From assembly GCF_051175385.1 (NCBI RefSeq), contig NZ_CP195106.1:2604001-2668000 (forward strand): 64,000 bases of DNA, given 5' to 3'. The position numbers and the translations under genes are program-made. The notes beneath the pieces are model-generated. The model was given only the letters and a program-made list of their open reading frames with translations. It was not told the origin of the DNA and made no database searches. Numbering within the stretch: position 1 is the stretch's first letter; the number at the start of each line of letters is the position of its first letter. This stretch comes from Tundrisphaera lichenicola (GTDB lineage Bacteria; Planctomycetota; Planctomycetia; Isosphaerales; Isosphaeraceae). Below, in pieces: positions 29,298 through 37,258 of the stretch.

Positions 29298-30707
29298 GTG
29301 GATAAGCTCTTCACGATCTTGTTCAAGGTCCCGGAACTTCAGCGCAAGATCCTGATGACGGCCATGTTCCTGGCCATCTACCGGATTGGCTACTTCATCC
29401 CGCTCCATGTCGTCGATCAGGCACAACTCGAAGCCTGGCAGGCCAACCAGGCCCAGAGCGGGCTCGGCAAGGTGCTCAGCACCGTGGCCATGTTCGGCGG
29501 CGCACAGATCGGGATGAGCACGATCTTCGGTCTGGGGATCATGCCGTATATCTCGGCCTCGATCATTTTCCAGCTCCTTGGCAGCGTCGTCCCATCGCTC
29601 GAAGCGATGATGAAGGAGGGCGAGAGCGGGCGGAAAAAGATCAACGAATACACCAGGTACGCCACGGTCGTCCTTTGCTTGATCCAGAGTACCCTCTGGG
29701 TCCAGTACATGATGAATACACTCGACATCGTACATCCCGATCTTCGGGGTTCGATGAACGTCATCGTCTGCGTCCTCACGATGACGGCAGGCACGATCTT
29801 CTTGATGTGGATCGGCGAGCAGATCGACGAGTACGGGATCGGTAATGGAATCAGTCTCCTGATCATGGCCGGCATCCTCGCCCGGATGCCTGCCGCGCTC
29901 CTGGAACTCTTCCAGAATTCGACCACCAAACTCTCCGCCGAATCGGGCAAGCACGGTATCATCACCCTGGTTCTTCTGGCCATCGTCTTCCTGGCAGTGG
30001 TCGTCGGCGTGATCGCGATCACCGAGAGTCAGCGACGCATCCCGACACAATCGGCCAAGCACGTCCGGGGGCGTCGGGTCTATGGCGGGACCAAGCAGTA
30101 TCTCCCGCTGAAGGTGAATCAGGCCGGCGTCATGCCGATTATCTTCGCATCCAGCCTGCTGATGTTCCCCTACTTCATCCTGAATAGCCTCCGGGAAGCG
30201 ACGAAGACCTGGACGATTCCCAACAAGGTCAACGATGTCGTCCAGCCGATGACGCTGGTGGATAACATCAAGTATGCCTTCGGCTCGCTGTTCGACGCCG
30301 GCGCGGCCGCGTTCCAGAGCCACGGGTATGTCTATACCCTGTTCTACATCGTCTTGATCTACTTCTTCTGCTACTTTTGGACGGCCATCACCTTCAACCC
30401 GAAGGACATGGCCGAGAACCTGAAGGATTACGGCAGCTTCATCCCTGGATATCGGCCAGGGCGGCGAACGGCCGATTATCTCGAAAAGGTGATGCTTCGG
30501 ATCACTTACGTCGGAGCGGCCTTCTTGAGTCTGGTGGCGGTCATCCCGTCGCTCGTCTCGACCGGCCTGGGTGTCAATTACACGGTCGCCTCGTTCGTGG
30601 GCGGCACCGGGTTGCTGATCATCATCAGCGTCTGCCTCGACCTCGTTCAGAAAATCGATAGCCATCTGATCATGCGGAATTACACCGGCCTGGTCAGCAA
30701 GCGTTGA
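29298..30707 (+). CDS. secY: Preprotein translocase subunit SecY
   Basis: This is the protein-conducting channel of the Sec translocase, 469 aa with ten predicted membrane helices. It starts at GTG behind CCAGGAGGAGTC. Signatures are present: GLGIMPYISASIIFQLLGSVVP, GNGISLLIMAGILARMP, and the cytoplasmic loop with QSRRIPTQSAKHVRGRR-type residues followed by YLPLKVNQAGVMPIIFASSLLMFP. It stands between rplO and map. Confidence 0.97.
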   Translation: MDKLFTILFKVPELQRKILMTAMFLAIYRIGYFIPLHVVDQAQLEAWQANQAQSGLGKVLSTVAMFGGAQIGMSTIFGLGIMPYISASIIFQLLGSVVPSLEAMMKEGESGRKKINEYTRYATVVLCLIQSTLWVQYMMNTLDIVHPDLRGSMNVIVCVLTMTAGTIFLMWIGEQIDEYGIGNGISLLIMAGILARMPAALLELFQNSTTKLSAESGKHGIITLVLLAIVFLAVVVGVIAITESQRRIPTQSAKHVRGRRVYGGTKQYLPLKVNQAGVMPIIFASSLLMFPYFILNSLREATKTWTIPNKVNDVVQPMTLVDNIKYAFGSLFDAGAAAFQSHGYVYTLFYIVLIYFFCYFWTAITFNPKDMAENLKDYGSFIPGYRPGRRTADYLEKVMLRITYVGAAFLSLVAVIPSLVSTGLGVNYTVASFVGGTGLLIIISVCLDLVQKIDSHLIMRNYTGLVSKR

Positions 30708-30809
30708 TTGTTACGGCCGGCGAATGTCCCCCGGTTCCTCCGAGGATGTTCGCCGGCCCTGTAGATCGTCCTTCCTCGTTCAACGTGATTCCTTGCCGGG
30801 ACCGGTTTC

Positions 30810-31625
30810 GTGATCAAGCTGAAGAGTCCTCGCGAAATTGGTCTGATGCGCGAGGCTGGGAAGGTCGTGGCCAAGGCCCTGGACCAGGTTCGCCGCATGG
30901 CGACCCCCGGGGTCAGTACCGCGGAGATGGATGAAGCCGTTTCGGAAATCTTCCGCGAACACGACGCTCTACCCTTGTTCCGCGGGTATCCGAACTCCTC
31001 GAAGGGAAAACCACCCTTTCCTGCGGTCATTTGCGCTAGTGTGAACGAGGCAGTCGTCCACGGTATACCGACCCGCAAACCGCTTCGCGAAGGTGATGTG
31101 GTCTCGATCGACACCGGTTGCAAGATTAACGGATGGTGTGGGGATGCCGCGGTCACTCTGGCTATCGGAGAAGTCAGGCCTGAAATCCGCAAGCTCCTGG
31201 ACGTGACCTCGCAGACACTCGACCTCTCGATCCGCGCGATGGCTCGCTGCTCCACGTGGTCCGAAGTGGCCGGTCTGATGGAACGATATGTCAAGAGCCA
31301 GGGGATGTTTGTGGTCGAGAAGTTCGTCGGTCACGGCATCGGCAAGGATATGCACGAGGATCCGCAGGTCCCCAACTTCGTCAGCAAGGCGCTCCGCAAG
31401 AACGATATCCGACTCGAGCCGGGGATCGTCCTGGCCATCGAGCCCATGGTGGCCCTTGGTACCAAGAACGTGGATACTCTGAATGACCACTGGACTGTCG
31501 TGACCAAGGATCGTCGAGCGAGCGCCCATTTCGAGCACACGGTGGCGATGACACCGGAAGGCCCCCGGATCTTGACCTATCTGGAAGATCCAGAAGAAGG
31601 TTTGATCCGGAAAAATCCCCTGTAA
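30810..31625 (+). CDS. map: Methionine aminopeptidase, type I
   Basis: A 271-aa cytoplasmic metalloenzyme that removes the initiator Met. Metal ligands fall in SIDTGCKINGWCGDAAVT (two Asp), VGHGIGKDMHEDPQVPN (His), LAIEPMVALG (Glu) and FEHTVAMT (Glu). It starts at GTG. In many bacteria adk lies before map and infA after it; neither is present here. Confidence 0.96.
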   Translation: MIKLKSPREIGLMREAGKVVAKALDQVRRMATPGVSTAEMDEAVSEIFREHDALPLFRGYPNSSKGKPPFPAVICASVNEAVVHGIPTRKPLREGDVVSIDTGCKINGWCGDAAVTLAIGEVRPEIRKLLDVTSQTLDLSIRAMARCSTWSEVAGLMERYVKSQGMFVVEKFVGHGIGKDMHEDPQVPNFVSKALRKNDIRLEPGIVLAIEPMVALGTKNVDTLNDHWTVVTKDRRASAHFEHTVAMTPEGPRILTYLEDPEEGLIRKNPL

Positions 31626-31630
31626 GCCCC

Positions 31631-31659
31631 TTGTGGAACGAACCCGTAGAGAGTATATT
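31631..31659 (+). promoter_or_regulatory. Candidate promoter ahead of rpmJ-rpsM
   Basis: TTGTGG (31631-31636), 17 bp, then TATATT (31654-31659), just after the map stop. It could give separate transcription of the alpha-operon genes. The -35 match is weak and the -10 match is good. Confidence 0.45.
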
Positions 31660-31811
31660 GGCCCAATTCGGCCCCGGACCGGTCGACCCCCGGACGTGGA
31701 CAGGCGAGAGTGGAAGTGAATACGGTCGAGAGACGTTTCGGCCCGGAGGTTCGGGTCGAGTGTACGTCTCATCGCCCGAGGACGTCGACGCGAAAGCGAG
31801 CGAGTAGGCCG

Positions 31812-31925
31812 ATGAAGATTCGATCCAGCGTGAAACGCATCTGCGAGACCTGCAAGATCGTCCGCCGCCGGGGCAAGGTGTACGTGATCTGCGAGAACCC
31901 CCGCCACAAGCAGCGGCAAGGCTGA
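31812..31925 (+). CDS. rpmJ: 50S ribosomal protein L36 (bL36)
   Basis: A 37-aa zinc-binding protein: MKIRSSVKRICETCKIVRRRGKVYVICENPRHKQRQG, with the three Cys and one His of the zinc site intact. Longer in-frame starts exist from 31710, but the family begins at this Met. It precedes rpsM as in most bacteria. Confidence 0.96.
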   Translation: MKIRSSVKRICETCKIVRRRGKVYVICENPRHKQRQG

Positions 31926-31960
31926 ACGCCCCCGGCAACTGCCCCACGGAGATAGGACGG

Positions 31961-32344
31961 ATGCCTCGTATTCTCGGTGTCGACATCCCGAACGACAAGC
32001 GAACCATCATCTCGCTTCGGTACATCTACGGGATCGGCCCGTTCCTCGCGACCCAGCTCTGCGAGCGAGCTTCGGTCGATCCTGACAAGCGTGCCCGCGA
32101 GCTGACCGAGGACGAGCTTGCCAAGCTCGCGACCCTACTCGATAACGAGTACGTCGTCGAAGGGCAGCTTCGCCGTCAGGTCCAGCAGAACATCGCCCGG
32201 CTCCGAGATATCGGCTGTTATCGCGGCCTCCGGCACCGCAAGGGTTTGCCGGTTCATGGCCAGCGGACCCGGACCAACGCCCGGACCCGTAAGGGCCCCC
32301 GGAAGACGGTCGCCGGCAAGAAGGGCGTCAAGGAGATGCGTTAA
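31961..32344 (+). CDS. rpsM: 30S ribosomal protein S13 (uS13)
   Basis: A 127-aa head protein that contacts P-site tRNA. It contains MPRILGVDIPNDKRTIISLRYIYGIG and the basic tail GLRHRKGLPVHGQRTRTNARTRKGPRKTVAGKK. rpmJ ends 35 bp upstream. Confidence 0.97.
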   Translation: MPRILGVDIPNDKRTIISLRYIYGIGPFLATQLCERASVDPDKRARELTEDELAKLATLLDNEYVVEGQLRRQVQQNIARLRDIGCYRGLRHRKGLPVHGQRTRTNARTRKGPRKTVAGKKGVKEMR

Positions 32345-32427
32345 GGCCGGCCGGATGGCCCCCCGAATCGCAGTGTCCCGTCCGCCCGAGGAGCCCGATG
32401 CCCGCGAAGGCAGGGGTCGCTTCGAGG

Positions 32428-32456
32428 TGGGCGGGTCGCGTTCTCTCGCCCGCCCC
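32428..32456 (+). other. GC-rich hairpin in the rpsM-rpsK spacer
   Basis: GGGCGGG (32429-32435) pairs with CCCGCCC (32449-32455) across a 13-nt loop that can add two more CG pairs. The 170-bp spacer has no gene. No T-run follows, so it probably shapes the mRNA rather than ending it. Confidence 0.5.
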
Positions 32457-32514
32457 CGATTATCGACCCGAATCCGACCGATCGACGAGACCCTGAACCT
32501 GGAGCATCGGACCC

Positions 32515-32895
32515 GTGGCCAAGGCCAAGAAGCGAAAAGCGCGACGAAACGTCAGCCGGGCGGTCGTGCATATCAAAGCGACTTTTAATAATACCACGGT
32601 GACGATCACCGACCCGAACGGCGACGCGCTGTGCTGGGCCTCCTCCGGGACCGTCGGGTTCAAGGGAAGCCGAAAGAGCACGCCGTTCGCCGCGCAACGG
32701 GCGGCCGAGACCGCCGCCCAAACGGCCACCAAATACGGCGTCAAGGAAGTCGAAGTCAAGGTGAAGGGCCCCGGCTCTGGTCGCGAGAGCGCCATCACCG
32801 CCTTGCAAGCTTCCGGCCTCTCGATCAAGGCGATCGAAGACGTCACCCCGCTCCCCCACAACGGCTGCCGCCCTCCCAAGAAGCGGCGAGTCTGA
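32515..32895 (+). CDS. rpsK: 30S ribosomal protein S11 (uS11)
   Basis: A 126-aa platform protein: AVVHIKATFNNTTVTITDPNGDALCWASSGTVGFKGSRKSTPFAAQ and VTPLPHNGCRPPKKRRV at the C-terminus. It starts at GTG. A heptad-repeat spacer of 161 bp follows. Confidence 0.97.
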   Translation: MAKAKKRKARRNVSRAVVHIKATFNNTTVTITDPNGDALCWASSGTVGFKGSRKSTPFAAQRAAETAAQTATKYGVKEVEVKVKGPGSGRESAITALQASGLSIKAIEDVTPLPHNGCRPPKKRRV

Positions 32896-32908
32896 GATAT
32901 CGAGTCAG

Positions 32909-33031
32909 AGAGCAGTCAGCGATCAGCCGTCAGCCAACCCCTTCGAGAGGCGGCCTTTCGACGACGCGAATCGTTTGAGAATCGATTGATTTTATCCGGC
33001 TGAAGGCTGACAGTTGAAGGCTGACAGCTCC
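32909..33031 (+). repeat. Heptad-repeat inverted arms, rpsK-rpsD spacer
   Basis: The left arm (32911-32936) reads GCAGTCA, GCGATCA, GCCGTCA, GCC in 7-nt steps. The right arm (32998-33031) reads GGCTGAA, GGCTGAC, AGTTGAA, GGCTGAC, AGCTCC, the reverse complement of the same theme. About 60 bp between the arms, partly AT-rich, hold no gene. Confidence 0.7.
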
Positions 33032-33056
33032 AATCCACAGGAACGCCCGAGACACC

Positions 33057-33686
33057 ATGGGACGCCATATCGGACCGGTCTGCCGGCTCTGCCGCCGCGA
33101 AGGCCTGAAGCTGTTCTTGAAAGGGACACGCTGCGACACCCCGAAGTGCGCGGTCGATCGCCGCGAGGGCGTGCCCGGCATGCACCAGTTCCGCCGGAGC
33201 AAGGCGAGCGAATACTCGATCCGGCTCCGCGAGAAGCAGAAGGTCAAGCGGTATTACGGGATCTTCGAACGACAGTTCCGCAAGTATTTCGAGCTGGCTA
33301 GCCGCCGCCCCGGCAATACCGGCGACGCCCTGATGTCGCTCCTCGAACGTCGGCTTGATAACGTGGTGACCCGACTCGGTTTCGCGACCAGTCGTCCCCA
33401 AGCCCGTCAGATGATCACACATGGTCACATCACTGTGAACGGTCGGAAGCTCGACATCCCGAGCTACCTGGTCCGCCCCGGTGACCAGATCCAGGTGAAG
33501 GACCGCGAACACTCGCGCAAGCTGGCCGCTATCAGCCTGGCCACCGACGGCATGCCGCCGGTTCCCGACTGGCTCGACCGGACCGCGACCGAGCCCCCCG
33601 AGGGTCGTGTCTCGCGACTCCCCGCCACGCAGGATATCTCGCTCCCGGTGACCCCGCAGTTGATCGTCGAACTCCTGAGCCGCTGA
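33057..33686 (+). CDS. rpsD: 30S ribosomal protein S4 (uS4)
   Basis: A 209-aa primary 16S rRNA-binding protein. The N-terminal zinc-type region has Cys residues (CRLCRREGLKLFLKGTRCDTPKCAVDRR). The S4 RNA-binding domain is LDNVVTRLGFATSRPQARQMITHGHITVNGRKLDIPSYLVRPGD. In E. coli S4 represses the alpha operon; no matching pseudoknot was sought here. Confidence 0.96.
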   Translation: MGRHIGPVCRLCRREGLKLFLKGTRCDTPKCAVDRREGVPGMHQFRRSKASEYSIRLREKQKVKRYYGIFERQFRKYFELASRRPGNTGDALMSLLERRLDNVVTRLGFATSRPQARQMITHGHITVNGRKLDIPSYLVRPGDQIQVKDREHSRKLAAISLATDGMPPVPDWLDRTATEPPEGRVSRLPATQDISLPVTPQLIVELLSR

Positions 33687-33725
33687 TCCTCTGAGCAACC
33701 GGCAATTCGTGGTCAGCTCTCGACC

Positions 33726-33823
33726 CGGAAGCTTTCAATGCGGAACGGTCGCCCCACAATGGGGCGATCTCCCTCGGAACCCTTCCTGGTGGATCGCTGC
33801 AAGCCGATTGCTGAAAGCTCCTT
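33726..33823 (+). repeat. Nested inverted repeats, rpsD-rpoA spacer
   Basis: The outer arms AGCTTTCAATGCGG (from 33730) and GCAAGCCGATTGCTGAAAGCT (to 33819) share AGCTTTCA. The inner stem CGCCCCA-CAA-TGGGGCG (33750-33766) is perfect. The right arm again falls into 7-mers on the other strand (AGCTTTC, AGCAATC, GGCTTGC). No gene is seen in the 155 bp. Confidence 0.55.
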
Positions 33824-33841
33824 CCCCGGAGAACTCGCGCG

Positions 33842-34834
33842 ATGCGCATCCGTTGGCGTGGCCTCGAACTTCCCAGCCGGGTCGTCTGCGCCCGCGATAA
33901 GCTGTCCGACATCTATGGCGAGTTCCACGTCGAGCCCTTCGAACGCGGTTTCGGCCACACCGTCGGCAATAGCCTGCGGCGGATCCTCCTGTCGAGCCTC
34001 GAGGGGAGTGCCGTCACCAAGATCAAAATTCAGGGGGTTCAGCACGAATTCTCGTCAATCCCCGGAATGGTCGAGGACATCACCGACCTGGTCCTGAATC
34101 TCAAGGGCCTGGTTGTCAAGAACCATTCGGAGCAGAACCGGACGATTCGGATCGACCGCGATCGGAGGGGCGTCGTCACCGCCGCCGATATCCTCCACGA
34201 CGAGTCGATCGAGATCATCAATCCGGACCACATCCTCTGCACCCTCACCGACGACGTCCCGTTCGTCCTCGAAATGACCGTCGAGAATGGTCGGGGCTAT
34301 CGGCCGGCGGCAGAGGGTCACACCGATGACCTCGAAGTCGGCGCGATCCCGATCGACGCCATCTTTAGCCCGGTGATCCGGGTCGAGTACAAGGTCGAGA
34401 ATACTCGCGTCGGACAGCGGACCAACTACGACAAGCTGGTCTTGAAGCTCTGGACGACCGGGACCCTCGGCCCTGAGATGGCGCTGGTGGAAGCGGCCAA
34501 GATCATGCGGAAGCACCTCAACCCGTTCGTCCAGTACTACGAGCCTGGCCCCGGCCTCCCCGCCGAGCCGGGTGGTCACGATGGGTTCCGCGATCTGCCC
34601 CTGGACGCCGAGCTGGAGCGAAAGCTGGGCATGAGCCTGGCCGAGCTCGAGCTTTCGGTCCGCGCCACCAATTGCCTGGAGAGCGAGGGGATCACGACGG
34701 TCCGCGACCTGGTCTCTCGGAACGAAGATCAACTTCTGACGGTCCGGAACTTCGGCGAGACCACCCTCAAAGAGGTCAAGGCCAAGCTCCACGAGATCGG
34801 CCTCGACCTGGGGATGGATGTCGTCGCCCATTGA
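33842..34834 (+). CDS. rpoA: DNA-directed RNA polymerase subunit alpha
   Basis: A 330-aa alpha subunit. The N-terminal assembly domain carries FERGFGHTVGNSLRRILLSSLEGSAVT and GMVEDITDLVLNLKGL. The C-terminal domain, which binds UP elements and activators, contains LELSVRATNCLESEGITTVRDLVSRNEDQLLTVRNFGETTLKEVKAKLHEIGLDLGM. Start MRIRWRGLELP. It stands in the usual place between rpsD and rplQ. Confidence 0.98.
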   Translation: MRIRWRGLELPSRVVCARDKLSDIYGEFHVEPFERGFGHTVGNSLRRILLSSLEGSAVTKIKIQGVQHEFSSIPGMVEDITDLVLNLKGLVVKNHSEQNRTIRIDRDRRGVVTAADILHDESIEIINPDHILCTLTDDVPFVLEMTVENGRGYRPAAEGHTDDLEVGAIPIDAIFSPVIRVEYKVENTRVGQRTNYDKLVLKLWTTGTLGPEMALVEAAKIMRKHLNPFVQYYEPGPGLPAEPGGHDGFRDLPLDAELERKLGMSLAELELSVRATNCLESEGITTVRDLVSRNEDQLLTVRNFGETTLKEVKAKLHEIGLDLGMDVVAH

Positions 34835-34842
34835 TCGAAGCG

Positions 34843-34937
34843 AGTCGCCAGTCTTCAGTAGCCGGCTACCGCAAGGGTGAAGCGAGTCGAGATCCCACCC
34901 CGTTGCTACTGAATACTGGCTGCCGAATACTGGCTAC
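34843..34937 (+). repeat. Heptad-repeat inverted arms, rpoA-rplQ spacer
   Basis: The left arm reads AGTCGCC, AGTCTTC, AGTAGCC, GGCTACC from 34842. The right arm (34906-34938) reads TACTGAA, TACTGGC, TGCCGAA, TACTGGC, TACTTCC. The arms pair over 15 of 16 positions around GCCAGT-TTCAGTAGC. The core stem encloses about 40 nt. Confidence 0.7.
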
Positions 34938-34966
34938 TTCCACAATCCCGAGCCCCTGAACCTATC

Positions 34967-35380
34967 ATGCGTCACCGAAATGCCGGCCGCAAATTCAAGC
35001 GGTCCCCGTCGCACCGACGGATGATGCTCCGCAACCTGGCGACCTCCCTGATCGAGCACGGGCGGATCGAGACCACCCTGGCCAAGGCCAAGGAACTCCA
35101 GCCGTACGTGGAGAAGATCATCTCGCTGGCCCGAGACGGGTGGGACCTCAACAAGTTCCGCCGGGTCCTGGCCGTCCTGACCAGCAAAAAGGTCACCTTC
35201 AACCTGTTCCACGACATCGGCCCCCGCTTCAAGGGGCGTCCGGGCGGTTATACCCGGATCTATAAGCTCGCCAAGGTCCGCCAGGGCGACGCCGCTCCGA
35301 TGGGTATCATCGCCCTGCTCGGCGCCGACGAGCAGATCAAGACCCCGACCCGGCCCTCGGTTGCGCCTTCCGCGAACTGA
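34967..35380 (+). CDS. rplQ: 50S ribosomal protein L17 (bL17)
   Basis: A 137-aa protein starting MRHRNAGRKFKRSPSHRRMMLRNLATSLIEHGRIETTLAKAKEL, the bL17 signature, with GGYTRIYKLAKVRQGDAAPMGIIAL. It is the last gene of the alpha cluster and is followed by a strong intrinsic terminator. Confidence 0.97.
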   Translation: MRHRNAGRKFKRSPSHRRMMLRNLATSLIEHGRIETTLAKAKELQPYVEKIISLARDGWDLNKFRRVLAVLTSKKVTFNLFHDIGPRFKGRPGGYTRIYKLAKVRQGDAAPMGIIALLGADEQIKTPTRPSVAPSAN

Positions 35381-35406
35381 TCCGTCCGCACTCTCGAAAA
35401 CTCCGA

Positions 35407-35446
35407 AGATCTGGAATTTGAGCCCTCAAATTTCAGATCTTTTTTT
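35407..35446 (+). terminator. Intrinsic terminator of the ribosomal super-cluster
   Basis: A 15-bp stem (35407-35421 with 35426-35440, one G-T pair) and a 4-nt loop are followed by seven T (35440-35446). This is the only textbook hairpin-plus-T-run in the window. It sits 26 bp after the rplQ stop and ends just ahead of the HIT gene start. Confidence 0.92.
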
Positions 35447-35461
35447 GTCTGGGAGGCATGC

Positions 35462-35887
35462 GTGAACCAGCACGATCCGGACTGCCTCTTCTGCAAGATC
35501 GCGCGTGGCGAGATCCCTTCGGCCAAGGTCCTGGAAACCGATCAAGCGATCGCGTTCCTCGACATTCATCCGGTCAACAAGGGACACGTCCTGCTGGTCC
35601 CGAAGTCCCATCACGCAACTCTTTCGGAACTCCCGGACGATCTCGCCGCAGCTACTGCGACGCTTCTCCCACGCCTCTGCCGGGCGATCATCGGGACCAC
35701 GGGGGCGGATGGGCTGAACGTCATCGTCAATAATGGCGAGGTGGCCGGGCAGACCATCCACCATGGCCACTGGCACCTGATCCCTCGGTTCGTCGGCGAC
35801 CCGGTCCACTGGCCCTGGCCTCACGAGACGTACTCGGATGGCGAGCTTGCAGAGATGCAGGGCCGGATCAAGTCATCCCTGCGCTAG
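35462..35887 (+). CDS. HIT-family nucleotide hydrolase
   Basis: A 141-aa histidine-triad protein (HINT/Fhit superfamily), which hydrolyses nucleoside phosphoramidates or dinucleotides. It has a CxxC near the N-terminus (DCLFCKIARGEIPSAKV), FLDIHPVNKGHVLLVPKSHHATL, and the catalytic triad HHGHWHLIPR. It starts at GTG directly after the terminator, so it must have its own promoter within or before that region, or rely on leak-through. The precise substrate is unknown. Confidence 0.92.
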   Translation: MNQHDPDCLFCKIARGEIPSAKVLETDQAIAFLDIHPVNKGHVLLVPKSHHATLSELPDDLAAATATLLPRLCRAIIGTTGADGLNVIVNNGEVAGQTIHHGHWHLIPRFVGDPVHWPWPHETYSDGELAEMQGRIKSSLR

Positions 35888-35931
35888 ATCGGTCTCGGCC
35901 GACTCGGTCCCGACCGCCGGACGAAGCCCGA

Positions 35932-35973
35932 GGTGGGATAGCTCCTCCGTTGCGTCGGAGTCGCCATCCCGCC
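35932..35973. terminator. Hairpin between convergent genes
   Basis: GGTGGGAT (35932-35939) pairs with ATCCCGCC (35966-35973), and CTCCG (35945-35949) with CGGAG (35956-35960), giving a two-part stem. It lies between the converging HIT gene and the terpenoid-fold gene and could serve both strands. There is no strong T-run on either side. Confidence 0.55.
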
Positions 35974-35986
35974 ACGAGCCTGATTC

Positions 35987-37093
35987 TCATTTCGCGTAGG
36001 CCAGGGCCAGCAAGGCATACGAGGTGACCAGGTTGGGGTCGCCTTCCATGAATCGGTCGGCGGGGTTGACCCAGCTTCCGTCGTCCGCCTGACGCTTGGC
36101 GAGGGCGGCAACCAGGTCGGACTTCCAATCGTGCGCCTGGCCTTCTGCGTCTACCAGGTTTGCCTTCCCGAGCAGGCTCAGGGCCTTGGCGAAGGTCTGG
36201 TAGTAGTAGTACAGGCCGGACTGACCGAGCCCCGGATTCTCGTCGACCGAGTAATGCCTGGCGATGTAGTCTGTTGCGGCCTTCACGCGGGGGTCGTCGG
36301 GCTTCAGTCCGGCGTGGATCATGCTCTTGAGACCGGCGTAGGTCATGCTGGCATACGAGCGGAGGCCGCCGTTGGCGTCGGTCGGCGGGACGGCCATGCT
36401 CACCCCTCCGGACGCGGCCGAGTAGATGAAGCCGCCATCGTTGACCTTTTCGGCCCAGGGCTGGTCGTTGAACTCGCTCTTGAGGTTCTGGCACCGCGAG
36501 ACGAAGGTCAGGGCCTTGCGGAGGCTGGGGTCATCGGCCGGCAGGCCGGTATCGCGGAGGGCGTCCATGAAGAACGAGGTGTTGGATAGGTCGGGACGGC
36601 TCCGGCCACCATACCCGGCGCCTCCGAAGTAGGGATCGTCCGGCCCCTTGCCCTCGCCTTCGTCCCACTGGAGGCCTTTCAGATAATCCTGACCCGCCTT
36701 GATCTGGGCGTCGTATTGCCCCTTCGTGTTGGCCTCGTGGAACGCCATCAGGGCGACCGAGGTCACGTAGTTCGACTGGGGACCTTCGGCGAGTCCGCCC
36801 TTGGGCGAGATGAACCCTTCCAGGTAGGCTAGCCCCTTGACGACGGTCGGTTCGGCTGCCGTGGACCGGCCAGATCGGAGCAAGGCCGTGACGGCCAGTG
36901 CGGAGATTCCCGGGCCTCGCTCGCTCGACCAGCTGCCGTCGGCCTTCTGGCGAGAGCGCAGGAAGGAGACTGCCTTGGTCTTCAGCTCGTCGGAGTTGGC
37001 GAGCTCGGCCCGTGCCATCGAAGGGGAGATCGCAAAAGCGAAAGCCCCGCCGCTGGCGACGAGGAAACGGCGACGGTCCAGCCGGTGCGACAT
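35987..37093 (-). CDS. Tat-exported prenyltransferase/squalene-oxidase-repeat protein
   Basis: A 368-aa protein with a twin-arginine signal (RRRFLVASGGAFAFA, residues 7-21) and an alpha/alpha-barrel built of repeats like those of squalene-hopene cyclase and prenyltransferase beta subunits. QKADGSWSSE, GGLAEGPQSNYVTSVALMAF, NDGGFIYSAASGG and RQADDGSWVNP are repeat-like segments. The DxDD proton-donor motif of true cyclases is not present, so cyclase activity is unlikely. Similar planctomycete proteins are mostly of unknown role. It is preceded by the DUF4214 gene on the same strand, with a hairpin between. Confidence 0.8.
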   Translation of the reverse strand: MSHRLDRRRFLVASGGAFAFAISPSMARAELANSDELKTKAVSFLRSRQKADGSWSSERGPGISALAVTALLRSGRSTAAEPTVVKGLAYLEGFISPKGGLAEGPQSNYVTSVALMAFHEANTKGQYDAQIKAGQDYLKGLQWDEGEGKGPDDPYFGGAGYGGRSRPDLSNTSFFMDALRDTGLPADDPSLRKALTFVSRCQNLKSEFNDQPWAEKVNDGGFIYSAASGGVSMAVPPTDANGGLRSYASMTYAGLKSMIHAGLKPDDPRVKAATDYIARHYSVDENPGLGQSGLYYYYQTFAKALSLLGKANLVDAEGQAHDWKSDLVAALAKRQADDGSWVNPADRFMEGDPNLVTSYALLALAYAK

Positions 37094-37226
37094 GGTGAAG
37101 AATTCCCTGAGGGTTCGATCCCTGGCACTCCCCCGAAGACAGGTCCAGCCCTCGGGACAGTGTCATTATACCGGGAACTCATTCGGAGTCTCGTCCCGAA
37201 TCGAGTCGGGACGAAACCAGACGACC

Positions 37227-37250
37227 GGCGGAGGCTTTCTGGCCTCCGCC
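37227..37250 (-). terminator. Hairpin after the DUF4214 gene
   Basis: GGCGGAGGC (37227-37235) and GCCTCCGCC (37242-37250) form a perfect 9-bp stem with a 6-nt loop, 8 bp past the stop of the minus-strand DUF4214 gene. No T-run follows. Confidence 0.65.
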
Positions 37251-37258
37251 GCGAAAGA

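Noticed and set aside
24640..34940. CRISPR array in the repeat-bearing spacers
   Set aside because: The repeat units are only 7 nt, degenerate and inverted within each spacer, with no unique spacers of constant length and no cas genes.
35987..37093. Squalene-hopene cyclase
   Set aside because: It is much shorter than the usual 630 or so residues, carries a Tat signal, and lacks the DxDD catalytic motif.
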